Shown: positions 1 to 11,816, counted from the first letter of the stretch. The stretch is 64,000 nucleotides of DNA from Sycobia sp. Sy_11 (GCA_018907035.1 JACCIC010000003.1:7047501-7111500); one strand, 5' to 3'. Notes: generated by a model not told the origin, from the sequence alone. Translations and numbers: made by a program.

Positions 1-65
1 AAGCAATTAATTTAAGAAATCTTTTATCTGCTACAGTTAAATTTAATTTTATAATTTTTACGATA

Positions 66-67
<2 letters not shown>

Positions 68-115
<48 letters not shown>
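68..115. repeat. (AT)24 microsatellite
   Basis: An uninterrupted AT dinucleotide array in an AT-rich context. Confidence 0.98.
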
Positions 116-118
<3 letters not shown>

Positions 119-369
119 TTTCTGATAATTAATCTTCAATCATGAATTCAGGCCACGTATTCGGGGCGCACTTATATATAGAGCACCGACATTTTATCGG
201 ACTTGTTAATTAAAATTTATTTATAACATCGCGGGCTTCAGTCCCGCGACCAGCGCGCGCTTATAATATACCCGAACGATCTTTCGCCGCGCGTCCACGT
301 GACGAACCGGGTTAAAAACGAGGGGGTTAAAAACGTCAGCTGCGTGATCTGCTGAGCGGCGCTCTATTA

Positions 370-449
<80 letters not shown>
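370..449. repeat. (TA)n microsatellite, ~80 bp
   Basis: Almost pure TA repeats with single TG interruptions near both ends. Confidence 0.98.
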
Positions 450-918
450 TGTTCAATATCTAATTCAGCAAACTGTATAGTCTCCAATCCGTCGGCCATC
501 GACAGTCTGTGAATTTCCTAGCTGAAAATCTATGTATACATATGCATATATGTATATACGTCTGTATGCACGTGTATTCGGAAACATCTGCCATCTTTTC
601 TTTCGCGCCATTGTGGAATCCCAAACAGATCGGCTTGTCACACAGCAGCTGCCTTCAGCCCCTCGATATTAATATATAATACATACGCGTAGTCGCTTCG
701 AGTTCGTTACTCCCCCCCCCCTACCAATCACCACACCCCCTTTATTGGTTCACCACTACTAAACTCTTGTATTATACCTGCCGAGCCCGAGTGCAAAGGA
801 TCGCGCAGCATCATCTCTGGCTTGTTCGGCCCGTCGCGTGCGTCAAAGTCCCCGGATTCCCATCGAAGCGTTCGTATCCTCAACCCTCTCGTTAAATTCG
901 CCCACTGCCCGCCTCCTA

Positions 919-953
919 TCTCTATCTCTCTCTCTCTCTCTCGTTCTCTCTTT
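919..953. repeat. (CT)n tract
   Basis: A pyrimidine tract with a (TC)9 core and short interruptions. Confidence 0.95.
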
Positions 954-1617
954 CCAATTTCGTGCCTCGCGCCCTTCCTATTACCTGATGCGTACTCTCG
1001 ATCCGAGGAGTAATCTCTAAGCGCCACCCTTTTCTAAGGGGGGAGAGGGTGCACGGCTCTCCCTCTCTCACCCTCTCGTCTGTATTACAGGGCTCGCTGG
1101 TAATTCCTGCCTCGCTCTTTCTCCCGGCCTCTCTCCCGTATGCTACGCGAATTACATGACTCATGCTTCAGTCAAGCATATATAGATGTCATGCTCGTGG
1201 GTTGTTTATTCGTTCATTAATCTTACAACGAAACTGGGATAAACTGCGCTTCGACTATATACGTGGCGCGGAAATAGCCATATATGCCAATAATATAGCT
1301 TGAAAATGTTCTCTATTAGAATACCAATGAACTGTTAGAAGAAAATAATCTATGCATAATAAAAAGTTACGAAGAAACGGGTTATTTTATATAAATGAAA
1401 AAAAAAGGTTTTTTTCATTCAAAAAAAATATAAATATTAGAGTTTTTTTAATGATTCATTAAGCCATCCCTCCTTTATAGAACAAATATAAAATTAAAAA
1501 AAAGAAAAACGATATCCATAATAGAGAATTTATTGGCCTTCGCGCATTAAATCAATCTATCGATATGCCCGAGGCTGGACGCGGCCATTATTAAAGAGAG
1601 TGCTGACGAAAGTTATT

Positions 1618-1632
1618 AAAAAAAAAAAAAAA
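1618..1632. repeat. Poly(A)15
   Basis: A homopolymer A run. No SINE or LINE sequence is recognisable upstream. Confidence 0.97.
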
Positions 1633-1928
1633 TTCGACCATTATATACATGACGTGTACCGCGAGAGAGCCCCCGTGTATTTTTCACACCGGTCTTTCCT
1701 TTCAAGTGCGACCACCATACGCGTATAATGATAAATTGTTTTTAAAAGGTGGAGAGGGAGAGGGGTAAGGCCTTTCCACGCGAACTCTTCATCAGACGCG
1801 TTATTATAAAGTAAAGCGTATTTATATTTTAAATTGCATCCATTGTTGTATAATATTGATAGCTCCGTAAAACCCGGAGGATCAATGGCTTCGATATGCA
1901 CGCCCTACTCCGCATTAATAACGTACAT

Positions 1929-1932
<4 letters not shown>

Positions 1933-1985
<53 letters not shown>

Positions 1986-2032
1986 AAATGTATTCTCTAT
2001 TGTTTAATACACAGTGTACATCATACTACAAG

Positions 2033-2065
<33 letters not shown>
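1933..2065. repeat. (TA)25 followed by a (GA)n tract
   Basis: A pure TA array spans 1,933-1,983. A (GA)n array with two AAA interruptions spans 2,034-2,065, after a 50-bp unique spacer. Confidence 0.97.
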
Positions 2066-2067
<2 letters not shown>

Positions 2068-2343
2068 TCAAACGAACACCCGGGTACCCACGCGCTCCTA
2101 CATGAATCGGCAAAGTGGCGCGACATTTAGAACAAATTCGTTAAACAGGCCCGGAGTCGTAAAAAGTGAGGGGGGAGGGCAAAGATGGAGGAGGAAAATT
2201 CATGTATGCTAATGGGGAGTCTCGAGGGGAGGAAGGGTAGAGTATTCCACCTGTTAAATTCCAACTTGTTCGCTCGGCCCCTCCGTGAGCGCGGTTATAG
2301 TCCGGTCTGCCATTCCGGCGCGGCGCTTATCCCCTCCGCGGGA

Positions 2344-2345
<2 letters not shown>

Positions 2346-2387
<42 letters not shown>
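2346..2387. repeat. (AT)21 microsatellite
   Basis: An uninterrupted AT array. Confidence 0.98.
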
Positions 2388-2390
<3 letters not shown>

Positions 2391-2600
2391 AAAATGCGCG
2401 AGCATGCGCTCGCGGTAGCCCAATATGAATCTTCGAGATTGCGAGAGACAGAACGGAAAGCCGGGGGGCGAGGTTAGGGTGGGGACGTTTTATCGTAAAA
2501 GTCTGAAAGAAGAAGGGCAAGATAGGGGTGGGCTGGCGGTGGAAAAGATTTGCAGCCGCCGTACCCATTTGGAAGAGAAAAAAGAAACTGCGAATATATC

Positions 2601-2604
2601 TGTG

Positions 2605-2656
<52 letters not shown>

Positions 2657-2660
2657 CGCA
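2601..2660. repeat. (TA)n microsatellite with TATG/CATA borders
   Basis: The core at 2,611-2,652 is pure TA. The flanks TGTATATG and CATACGCATA give a partial inverted repeat around it. Confidence 0.95.
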
Positions 2661-2869
2661 TATAGAGATATGGAGGAGAATATACGCGTATCCTTACCTT
2701 GTGCATCAGGCGCGCGCTCTATTTCTTCTCGGGGGGTGCGGGTTGACCACATGGATTTTTCATGAGACTACCGACACGCATGTGCGCACACCAACATGCA
2801 CACGTCTATGTAGATGCACATAGAGATAGAGACACGAAAAGATAGCGGCATCTGTGTAGAGCAGCTTGA

Positions 2870-2913
2870 TCTCTTACCTGAAACAGAGAAAAAGAGGCAG
2901 AAGCGTTAATACA
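2870..2913 (-). promoter_or_regulatory. Candidate recursive splice site A (3' splice site fused to 5' splice site)
   Basis: Read on the minus strand, this stretch has a branch-point-like TATTAAC (2,911 to 2,905), then a C/T-rich tract, then TTTCAG ending at 2,878, followed immediately by GTAAGAG from 2,877. The distance from the putative branch A to the AG is about 28 nt, within the usual range. An AG joined directly to a near-consensus GTAAGA is the defining layout of a recursive splice (ratcheting) site in long insect introns: the upstream intron part is removed to this AG and a new 5' splice site is regenerated. A second strong donor, AAG then GTAAGG, follows on the same strand at 2,698/2,697, as expected for a recursive exon of 180 nt; that exon has stops in all three frames. 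Alternative reading: an ordinary 3' splice site, or chance. Function is inferred from sequence only. Confidence 0.45.
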
Positions 2914-2959
2914 AGACATATAGGCGGTCCTTGTTCAAAAGTCATGAAAATTCCGCGTT

Positions 2960-2975
2960 TTTCTTCTTCTTCTTC
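2960..2975. repeat. (TTC)5 trinucleotide repeat
   Basis: A short pure TTC array. About 60 bp downstream are a (GC)n run (near 3,037-3,048) and a short (CA)n run (near 3,050-3,060). Confidence 0.95.
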
Positions 2976-3358
2976 AATGTCTCTCGCGCTCTCTACTTCG
3001 GTCTGCACCCATACACAATCCTACTCACACATACGTGCGCGCGCGCGCATACACACACACAACCACATAAATATGTACGAGAGGTGCAAATGCGCCACGG
3101 AAGTTTAGAGCGCGAGGTGGTGAAGATAAAAAAGCCGGACTCTTCGCGCGGAGCATGCATTATGTAAAGGTGTAAGAGACCACGTAAACGGAGAACATTA
3201 CAAATCTAAGGGAAAACAAAGTTGCGAAGCAACGCTTCTGTTCCACCCCTTATTTAAGTTTTTCTGCTTCACTCTCGGATTTTTCTGGACTTTTTGTTTA
3301 TCCCTTTCTCTCTCTAATTACCTTACTCTTTAGCGGCTTTTAATTTACATTGAAAGGG

Positions 3359-3493
3359 CCAGGGTGAGGGAGAGGAGAGAATGAGGAAGAGAAAAAGAGA
3401 GAGAGTGGAGAGAGAGAGAGAGAGAGATGAAGGGAAAATGAGAGAGAGAGAGAAGAGAGAGGGAGAGAGAGAAGAGAGAGGAGAGAGAGAGAA
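3359..3493. repeat. 135-bp polypurine (GA-rich) tract
   Basis: Almost pure purine: mixed GA, GAA and GGA units with only a few T interruptions. Long homopurine-homopyrimidine stretches can form triplex DNA, and GA repeats are GAGA-factor-type binding sequences in insects; either role here is inference. Confidence 0.97.
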
Positions 3494-4333
3494 ATATTAA
3501 GTCTATTTTTTTTATATGTAACTTTTTACATCCTAGAGCTTTTAAAAAACACAGAGAAGAGAATATGAATAACAAGAAAAACATTTTTTTTAATATATTA
3601 TTAAAAATACCAAAAAAAAGTTAGAACTGTTGCCGCAAGGCAATAATCAGGCTATAAGAAAAAAAATTAAATAATTCGAACGTGTAAAAATATTGCACAT
3701 TACTTAGAATGAGATAAAGAGGATTCGGCACAGTCGTTGAAAAGATTCGGTCTTAAATTGAAGATCAATGGTGCCTCATCGCTCACTGCTACTAACCGAG
3801 ATTCGCGTAGTATAGGTCGAAAAGTATATGAAATAGTTACGCAGTTTGGCTTAGCTGAGGTGAAAAATTTATCCAACAAACAAGCTGAAAAACATGTTTG
3901 CGTGATTCTACTTTTATACCTTACGGTTCACTGCGATAAATGCTGTATAATATGGTCGGACAAATTCAGATACAAGTTGCAAAAATATCGGCAAAAACGC
4001 AAAACAACAGAATATGAATGAATGTGAAAGAAAAACTTTTGTTTACATATTTTGCTAAACCCAATTCAAATCAATAGTTCAGTTAGCAAAGAAGCACAGT
4101 ATCGAAGAACCAGCCAAGGAATATGAGAAACCGCATACGTAAATTTCGCGGATAAAAAGAATCGCAAAAAATCGACATTACCGAGCTTACATAATGTCTT
4201 TTTTTCGTCCACCCCCCCCCCCCGATCAACATCAGTAGCATACGCAAACTCTAATACCCCAAATCCTTAAACTCCGCTTATCTCGAAAATATCTGGTTGC
4301 GGAACGACCGCGTGGTCGCAGGTGTGCGTGTAA

Positions 4334-4340
<7 letters not shown>
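3494..4340. other. AT-rich gene-free stretch
   Basis: Repeat-poor AT-rich DNA with C12 at 4,212-4,223. A 94-codon frame (3,737-4,021) has no recognisable domain or splice context. Confidence 0.7.
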
Positions 4341-4387
<47 letters not shown>

Positions 4388-4446
4388 CGTATGGATGTGT
4401 GTGTGTGTGTGCGTGTGCGTGTGCGTGCGCGTGCGCGTGTGTGTGT
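4341..4446. repeat. Compound (AT)n-(GT/GC)n microsatellite
   Basis: (AT)22 at 4,341-4,384, a 12-bp spacer, then GT units interspersed with GC (GTGCGT) to 4,446. Confidence 0.97.
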
Positions 4447-5647
4447 TTTCGCGAGCAACGACGACAAAAAAATAGAAGACGTATAATAGCGCGCTTTGCG
4501 CAAGCGCGACAATAGCGCGCCGGACTCTCTCGCCGCGGCGTGTCCTCGAGCCGCTCGGTAACTCGAGATGCGCGCCGGAGCGCCGCCTTACGCGACGCGC
4601 ACTTGCCTGCGTGGATTTCGAGGGGCCCTGGGGGGGGGGCGAGAACCACGTAATCATATTATTTTTCCGTCTATTCTTTTTTGCAGGGCACTCTCGCTTC
4701 CCCGCTTTTCCAATAATTCTTTACCGACGGGGTTCCGTTCCGTATCTTGCGCGTCCGTACTTCACTCCACTAAAACTATTTCGCCTTCGATGTATTTCAT
4801 TTATATTCTTTTCTTTGCGTTTGTTTCTTTATTTTTTTTTTAATTATCGCGCTACTATTACAACTTACGAGTGCGTAGAATACTCCTTCCCATGATTAAT
4901 GCCCTCGCCGACTTGTTGCCCTGCTTGCTTCGCTGCTCATCCTGTATATTAATCGTACTTTTTCCGCTACTCATTACAATGATGAATACGCGCATCTGCT
5001 ACCGTTCTGCAAATATCCTTATCATCTCAGATTTTTCATAATCGTGCGCACGATCGCCGTATAATTATCCCATCGATTATTCGCGGTCGGCGGAAAGTGG
5101 CGAATAATCGTCGAATCGATCGTAGCTCCGAGTCTGCGCTTAACGAGCATCGGACTCCGTCTACAAAGTAACGAAAAATCGTAATCGCACGAGGGCGCGA
5201 ACGATGACAAATGTAATTGTCGGCATAATTTACCGCTCGCACGCGTGCATAATGAGATGCCGATGCGTCGCCTCGGCATAATTTATAATCACTCGCTTAA
5301 TAAGGCGGAAAACGCGAGTAATATAAATTATGAGTGTAAGTTAACGGGGCCGGCAATAAATCCAATTATTATTCGACGTAATCCAATGGCTCGGGATCGC
5401 GTTGAATTTTCGAATAATACGCTCCGCCGCGCCATCTCGCCAGCTGCGGAATCTATGAGAGTGACTCAGTCGTGAAAAACATCTCGAGCCAGTGTGACGA
5501 AGGCGTTTCACTTCACAAAAAAATAAAAAGAAACGTCAATTGATGCAATTATACGAGAGTCATTAAAAATTCCACGACGAACGTGTCTTATGAATGCGTA
5601 ATGCTAAGAGTGGATTTTTAAAGAATGTCGAAATATTTCTTGGGTGG

Positions 5648-5649
<2 letters not shown>
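4447..5649. other. Gene-free stretch with mid-GC segment
   Basis: GC-rich to 4,640 (G10 at 4,630-4,639), then T-rich. From 5,020 to 5,480 the sequence is repeat-free, mid-GC and rich in short palindromes, including a perfect 14-mer (5,041-5,054). It could be a conserved non-coding element; nothing proves it. Confidence 0.6.
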
Positions 5650-5685
<36 letters not shown>

Positions 5686-5699
5686 GAAGGGGGGGGGGG
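5650..5699. repeat. (AG)16 plus poly(G)11
   Basis: A pure AG array runs to 5,682. A short GGAAG spacer and G11 at 5,689-5,699 follow. Confidence 0.97.
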
Positions 5700-6090
5700 A
5701 ATAAAAATCTCATATATTCTGAAAATTATTTACCGTCCAAGTAGAATTCATTTTAAGTAAAAAATTTATCCTCCGCGAAAAGCAAATTAAATAATTCTAA
5801 CAGTGGGCTGACTGTTATTTTCTTAAAACTGAATGAGTAAAAATCTGTCGACTGTTAAAAACAGTGGCATTTTTACTACTACTATGTTATTGAATATTGG
5901 ACGATTTATGCAGTTAAAATCGAAACCGCATTGTGTAAACAATGGACTATTCACTGGTTTAGCAGTAAAAATATTATTGCTTTTTAACTGTACGATTTAA
6001 GCACTGATTTAAATTTAGACCATGTATATTTGTGCATTACATTAAACTTTTTGCTATAAACATTGGGTCATGAAAGGATGGCATGATCTC
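5700..6090. other. AT-rich gene-free stretch
   Basis: Contains several CAGTTAAAA/TTTTAACTG-like inverted words between 5,800 and 6,000, but no bounded element. Confidence 0.55.
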
Positions 6091-6096
6091 ATGCAC

Positions 6097-6157
6097 CTCT
6101 TCTTCTTCTTCTTCCTATTATTATTATTATTATTATTGTTCTTATTATTATTCTTAT
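6097..6157. repeat. Compound (CTT)n-(ATT)n trinucleotide repeat
   Basis: CTT units at 6,098-6,114 pass directly into TTA/ATT units to 6,157 with two CTT-type interruptions. Confidence 0.97.
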
Positions 6158-6627
6158 ATCCATGCAAAAACGGATACGAGATCCCATGTCGCATTCGGAT
6201 GCAATATAAAAAAGAAACTCGTACCGTCTGCGCTTATCATTGCACCGTCCCACATCATAACCGCCAAAGATGCTCCCCCATTCCTTTTTTTTTGTTCCTA
6301 TTCGCGAGCCCTCGCTCCCTCATCACCGCCCCCCCCCACCTTTACAACCTGTCCTCCCGTATACCGCAGTTCTTATAATTAAAAGCGCATTATTCACTAG
6401 CGCCTCGACGCGCGCTCTCGCGCGCAAAATGAATTGCGCAAGCCGCTCGGGAGGAGGGGTCGGGGTAGGCCTGGGCCGACAGTAATTGCGAGACAGTCGC
6501 CCACCGCGTTCTCCGCTCTGCGTACCGCGACGGTGGAATAACGATGGTGGTGGAGATGGGGAAGGGGGAGGCGCACGTGCGTCCGTCTACACGGACACAC
6601 TCGTGCATAACGAATCTTACAAATTCG

Positions 6628-6629
<2 letters not shown>

Positions 6630-6663
<34 letters not shown>

Positions 6664-6782
6664 CAGCGACTTTTCACGCACCTAACGGCGCGTTCTTCTC
6701 CCCCCTCTCTCTCTCTCCCTCTCTTCCTCTTTCTCTCAGATTTTTTTTCTTTTTTCTTGTCGTTGTTTTTCTTTTCTTTTTA
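6630..6782. repeat. (CT)14 and polypyrimidine region
   Basis: Pure CT at 6,630-6,658, then a CT-rich segment at 6,699-6,740 and a T/C-rich stretch to 6,782. Confidence 0.95.
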
Positions 6783-6965
6783 ATATTTCGCTCCCGTACA
6801 ACTCCTGCTGCAGCAGTAGGCAGGCGCGTCGTATCAAGAGGCACGCGGGCAAAAAGAAAAAGAAACGGGGAAATAAGAAAAAAAGAGGTGTACAGCCCGC
6901 TGGCGCACGCGTGTGTACATACGCGCGTGGGAGTCATTGACTGTGCTATATACTCCGCTCTCTCC

Positions 6966-6969
<4 letters not shown>

Positions 6970-7005
<36 letters not shown>
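6970..7005. repeat. (CT)18 microsatellite
   Basis: An uninterrupted CT array. Confidence 0.98.
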
Positions 7006-7008
<3 letters not shown>

Positions 7009-7089
7009 CCCTTTCCCTCGCTCTGGCGTCCTCTTTGGTCGCTATAGCCAGGCCATTGAGAAAATTTATCGCGGCAATCATTCCAGCGC

Positions 7090-7137
<48 letters not shown>
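7090..7137. repeat. Compound (TA)8-(TG)16 microsatellite
   Basis: TA units at 7,090-7,105 change abruptly to TG units to 7,137. Confidence 0.98.
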
Positions 7138-7145
<8 letters not shown>

Positions 7146-7271
7146 CTGTATAATGTGATCCCCGCATCCTTCCACTCCAAATTTTTCGCTATATAGCCTA
7201 CGTTAAATATTTTTTTCTTCTTTTTTTGCCGTTCTCATCCGTCTCTTTCTGACCCCTCCGTTTCCATATGT

Positions 7272-7274
<3 letters not shown>

Positions 7275-7322
<48 letters not shown>
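7275..7322. repeat. (CT)24 microsatellite
   Basis: An uninterrupted CT array. Confidence 0.98.
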
Positions 7323-7325
<3 letters not shown>

Positions 7326-7585
7326 CAGATCCGTCTCCCTCCTATTTTAGCCCGCACTCTATATCGCGGATATAGCTACTATCGCGGCCGACTTTTAATA
7401 AACTCTTGGGCGCCCGGAAACGAGATGACTGCCATTTTTTTTCTTCGCCGTCTTTTCAACTAATCGCAGGTATGGTTTCATTGGCGCGGAGACTAATCGG
7501 CAGCATTCAAGTCCGAAGTCAGTGCATTCGTATCGTGCGAGTATATACTTATAATTTAGTTTTCGACTTTCTTTGTCATTTTATG

Positions 7586-7600
7586 ATATATATATATATG

Positions 7601-7655
<55 letters not shown>

Positions 7656-7660
7656 TTATA
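7586..7660. repeat. Imperfect (TA)n array
   Basis: TA units interrupted by TATATGTATATACATATA (itself a palindrome) and by TTTA units at the right end. Confidence 0.96.
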
Positions 7661-8612
7661 ATACTGCTTTTTCTGTGGGAATATGGAAAGATAGAATATT
7701 GTATTTTGAAAAGAATAAACATCTTACATTTCATTTTACGCCTTGTAGTAATAATTATTGATCAAAATCCCATGTCAAATACATATTTATGTTATAGAAT
7801 AAGTAAAATAAAAAAAACTAGTTTTATTTTGTCGAACGGGTCTTGTTTACAATTTTGTTATACGAATTTCCGTGCATAATATAACTAAAGTAGAAATATT
7901 TCGACAGCAAATAAATTATTCTCATAAAATTCTTCTGAAAAAAATTAAACACCATTGTTTAATCGCTGTAAGGAAATTATTTTTGTGAAATAGATTAATT
8001 CAAGCTCATCGTACGAAAAAAAAAAGAAAAGAGAAACAACTTTCTTCCAGTGCAGAGGGCACAGTTGAGCCGCATTAGCTTCTCAAATCTAATTGGATCA
8101 GACGAACAAAAATATCATACAAATGCCAAGATCCGAATCCCCTAAGAACGATATAACCCTCGAATGGTACGTAGTATATATTATACACGTGCGTAAATGC
8201 GAAAACGCGAAAGTCGCTTGAAAGACGGGCATTTGTCTCAATAAAACGAGAACGGGAGCAGCGAGGGGAGGCGCGTGGGCGAAGAAATACCCTGAACGAC
8301 GCGCAGGACCTCATATTATACAATTGACACCGGCCATCTTGAGATTTTCTTCTATGTCGCACCCCCCCCCCCCTCCGCCACTCGGTGGCGCCACGTTCTT
8401 TTTTTCTCACTTCACGAGTCAGCCACGAATTCAATGAGTAAAGAAAAAAGTACGACCTCTCGTGAATAATAATCCTTTCCACAATGTGTATAAATTCCCT
8501 AGCCTCCTATCTTGAAATTCTCTTTGTCTCGCGTATAAAAGATAGAGGAAAGGATGCGGGGGCAGATATAAAGAAAAAAAACATCGACTCGAAGCAGAAC
8601 GCGCCAGTTGGG
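7661..8612. other. Gene-free stretch
   Basis: AT-rich to about 8,040, then mid-GC. No gene, RNA or element recognised. Confidence 0.65.
8362..8373. repeat. Poly(C)12
   Basis: A homopolymer C run; see the finding on G/C homopolymers. Confidence 0.97.
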
Positions 8613-8613
8613 T

Positions 8614-8682
<69 letters not shown>

Positions 8683-8686
8683 AAAA
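8613..8686. repeat. (GA)n microsatellite, ~74 bp
   Basis: A GA array with two small interruptions (AAAG and GGAG). Confidence 0.97.
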
Positions 8687-8762
8687 GAGCAGAGAATTAA
8701 GATGAGAGCGTGGCTCTTCGTTCAACCCTACGTTGCTATTATACTATTCATATAGGTGCAAG

Positions 8763-8763
<1 letters not shown>

Positions 8764-8809
<46 letters not shown>

Positions 8810-8834
8810 TAGATAGATAGATAGATAGATATAT
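8764..8834. repeat. Compound (AT)21-(GATA)7 microsatellite
   Basis: A pure AT array passes without spacer into seven GATA tetranucleotides. Confidence 0.98.
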
Positions 8835-8976
8835 GAAAAAGGGTCGATGTAAATACAGAAAAGCCGCGCGGCAGCAATCCGCACCACAGACTTGGCAACG
8901 TCGCAAAGGCAACTTGACCCTGTTACCACACACGCGGCACGCACGCTGCGCATCCTCTTTACCTACATATATATAC

Positions 8977-8979
<3 letters not shown>

Positions 8980-9019
<40 letters not shown>
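8980..9019. repeat. (TA)20 microsatellite
   Basis: A pure TA array preceded by an ATATACATAT variant. Confidence 0.98.
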
Positions 9020-9023
<4 letters not shown>

Positions 9024-9094
9024 ACTCTTCGCCATCACTTCATAGATCCATTATGTTTCTCTGCGTCTCTCGTACGCATGTACGTGCACGCATC

Positions 9095-9098
<4 letters not shown>

Positions 9099-9147
<49 letters not shown>
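9099..9147. repeat. (TA)24 microsatellite
   Basis: A pure TA array, 80 bp from the previous one; the two could pair with each other in single-stranded form. Confidence 0.98.
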
Positions 9148-9151
<4 letters not shown>

Positions 9152-10862
9152 CGTGTAAGATTGAGGGTGATGACTAGACTGTGCTAGACCCCCGTCCCCG
9201 GTGCGTCCACGCACGCACGCAACGGTCTCCGTCCTGCCTTCTGGTTTTATGCGCGAGCGATCTTCCCCATCCCCTTCCCACGAGAGTTTATAGATATACG
9301 TTCTTAAATACGTCAGAGCGAAAAAGGGCCTGGGATGAGAGGCCATTACAGCCCTCAGGCGTGAGATAACTAAACGTACGTATAGATTTAGGACTGTAGC
9401 TTATACAGAGCAGCCTTATATGGTTCCTATACCTATGATAGTTATCTCGTATATTATCAGCACAAGTTCTTGATAACTTTGAGGGAGAGAGAGAGAGACA
9501 GAGAGATTGAGAGAGAAACAATTTTCTCGATATTCCATTATATAAATTGTTGACAGATTTTTATGGTTCTCGGTGAAGATGATCGACCGAATGGAACGGG
9601 AGGGAAAAATAATGATTGGTTAATTTTTGATTAATTAGAACAATAAAAATTTCCAAAGAACAGATATGTACCGCTCGCGTCTTAAACTACCACGATTAGC
9701 TTTGCAGCGACAAAAAAAGAAATTCACGCTAGTATTCGGTGTGCGAAATTTGGGCAATGTGCTTGATCTTCGACGGGGCTGTTCGAAACGTGCTAGTTTT
9801 CGCTAAGGCAGACAATTCTTACATGAAAAAAACAGTCTCGACATAAAATTGAAATCAATCTTCTTTTCCCCCGTAACATATTGATTGGTAATTTTTTTTT
9901 CCTTCGAGAAGCATTACATTATTCATCCTTTAACGAGAACGATCGATTCACGGAGATGAATTTATACGACGAGAGTATCGTTATTTTCCGTCATTTCATT
10001 GCACCGATGCTCTGTCGCGTTCTTCATAGTGGGCACAGCTCGTTGAAAAATTCCTTCAGGATAATACAGTGATTTATCACTTCTATTCTTCTTCGGAAGG
10101 TTATGTAACTGTGTGATGCTATTCATTATATTTTTCCAAGTAGAGGGTTTTTTTTACACGGTCTAGCAATAATAAATGCTTATTTTATTATCGGAATAAT
10201 ATGGCTACTGTAAATTGAAAATTTATTAGTCCTTTATTATTATTATTTTTTTTTTTTTGATCAACAGGCGTAAAGCGAGGAATTATGTGACAGAAATTAT
10301 TTCAGGCCCCAATAATTATATATACATATGACGTAATATATTTCATTAGACCATAAAGGTATCTATAGATGCGTCTCAAATGTATAGATAAGACAGATAA
10401 TTCATTAAACTAGCAAAGCACATTAATCCTCAAGTCAAATATATATGTCGAGATCTTGACTGAATAGCTTTGCTGCTCTATCTGTCACGCAGCATGAGAG
10501 AGAAAGAGAGAGATAGAGAGAGAGAGCGAAATATCGACTGATGGGGTCAGAGTATAAGGAAAGAGAGAGGGAGCTACGAGGGATTTGGCGGGATTACGGC
10601 AAAGTCACATATAAATGCTCAGACAAGTCCGAGCAGTGCGTAATTTCCGCGCGCAACTCAATCGTCCGCCTTGGATATATAACCTATATATACGAGGTTT
10701 ATATGGGGGGGGGGGTCAGGAGAGGGGAAGCGAGGGGCCGTATACAATTGTGTGTGTATATATATTTTATATGTATAGGATGCATCGTGCGCATTGCTAT
10801 TTTTGTATTCTGCGCCGTAATTCCTGGCGTTCTTGCGAATGGAGCGGAAAGAAGTTTATCTT
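9148..10862. other. Gene-free stretch
   Basis: Mostly unique sequence with a GA tract at 9,484-9,517, another at 10,497-10,528, and G11 at 10,705-10,715. No coding signal. Confidence 0.65.
10234..10258. repeat. (TTA)n plus poly(T) tract
   Basis: Three TTA units followed by T12. Confidence 0.95.
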
Positions 10863-10868
10863 ATATAC

Positions 10869-10911
<43 letters not shown>

Positions 10912-10917
10912 TATATT
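10863..10917. repeat. (AT)n array with near-palindromic flanks
   Basis: A (AT) tract at 10,871-10,908 is preceded by TATACGTATAT and followed by ATATGCGTATA, which are inverted copies with one mismatch. Confidence 0.9.
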
Positions 10918-11017
10918 ATACCTCGATAAAACGCGTTGGGAAATTGCGCTGCGAGCGCAAAAGAATTTGTTGGCAAACTCCGCACAATAAACGCGAGAGG
11001 AAAGTTTCGATTCGATT

Positions 11018-11042
11018 AAAAAAAAAAAAAAAAAAAAAAAAA
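11018..11042. repeat. Poly(A)25
   Basis: The longest A homopolymer in the window. The upstream 100 bp do not resemble a retroposon I recognise. Confidence 0.97.
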
Positions 11043-11484
11043 GAGCGGGCGCGCATGCGCGAGTAACCGGGGAATGCCCGATTCTTTTTATTCTACACAT
11101 TATATCGTTCGAAGCGCGGGAAAGCGAATTTTTGACCTTCTACCGTGTGCGCGACCGAATTGTGCTTGGGAAAGGCGAGTTGTAATTTTAATGCTTGCCG
11201 ATTGTAAGCTTAACACGGCTATTTATATCTGCTCTTCGCCGTTATCATAAAATTATCTATACGTTTATGAAGACATGTAATATACATATTTGAGATTGAA
11301 TTTCTGAAATTCATGTTGAAAGCAACGATTTCCCATTCACGAAGCCCAAAATCATCGTTGAGATCGACATCAAATAAGAACAATCGTTCAAATCAAGAAT
11401 TCGGAACAATTCATTGTAATGCCCTGGAAAGGAGACGTCATCGACAATAACCGCCCAATATAATGATACGAAATGTAGCCCTTA

Positions 11485-11485
<1 letters not shown>

Positions 11486-11560
<75 letters not shown>

Positions 11561-11574
11561 GTATTATTATTATT
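11486..11574. repeat. (ATT)~29 trinucleotide microsatellite
   Basis: About 89 bp of ATT/TTA units with a single CGT interruption near the right end. It is the longest trinucleotide array in the window. Confidence 0.98.
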
Positions 11575-11816
11575 TATAGATTCATTCTTGATAGATGCAT
11601 CGAGGACGTCGGTGAATCCAAATAAAATATCCGACACATACCCGCGAGCGTGACCCAAGCTACGGAGTGTGAGAGAGAATTAGAGAGCCAATTCTTGTGG
11701 TGAAATTAAGAAGGGGTGCTCTTCCTTTTCATCCATAGTGTAAAGCGTCCAGGCACGCGTGCAAGCGTAAAACCCAGCGAAACAGAAATCCTCTAGATCT
11801 CTAACACGTAGATAAA

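Larger units (their letters stand above)
450..1932. other. Intergenic or intronic DNA, no gene seen
   Basis: Mixed-composition DNA with C10 at 712-721 and an AT-rich part at 1,290-1,560. The open frames here are shadows of CT and TA repeats. Confidence 0.7.

Noticed and set aside
3737..4021. 94-codon plus-strand frame
   Set aside because: No domain, signal peptide or neighbouring exon; isolated in AT-rich DNA.
6486..7196. 236-codon open frame, the longest in the window
   Set aside because: It is mostly serine-leucine, tyrosine-isoleucine and cysteine-valine runs read from CT, TA and TG arrays.
7441..7480. Plus-strand AG-GTATGG after a pyrimidine tract, possible recursive site
   Set aside because: The donor half is weak (GTATGG) and the CTAAT branch-like word is only a few bases from the AG, too close to function.
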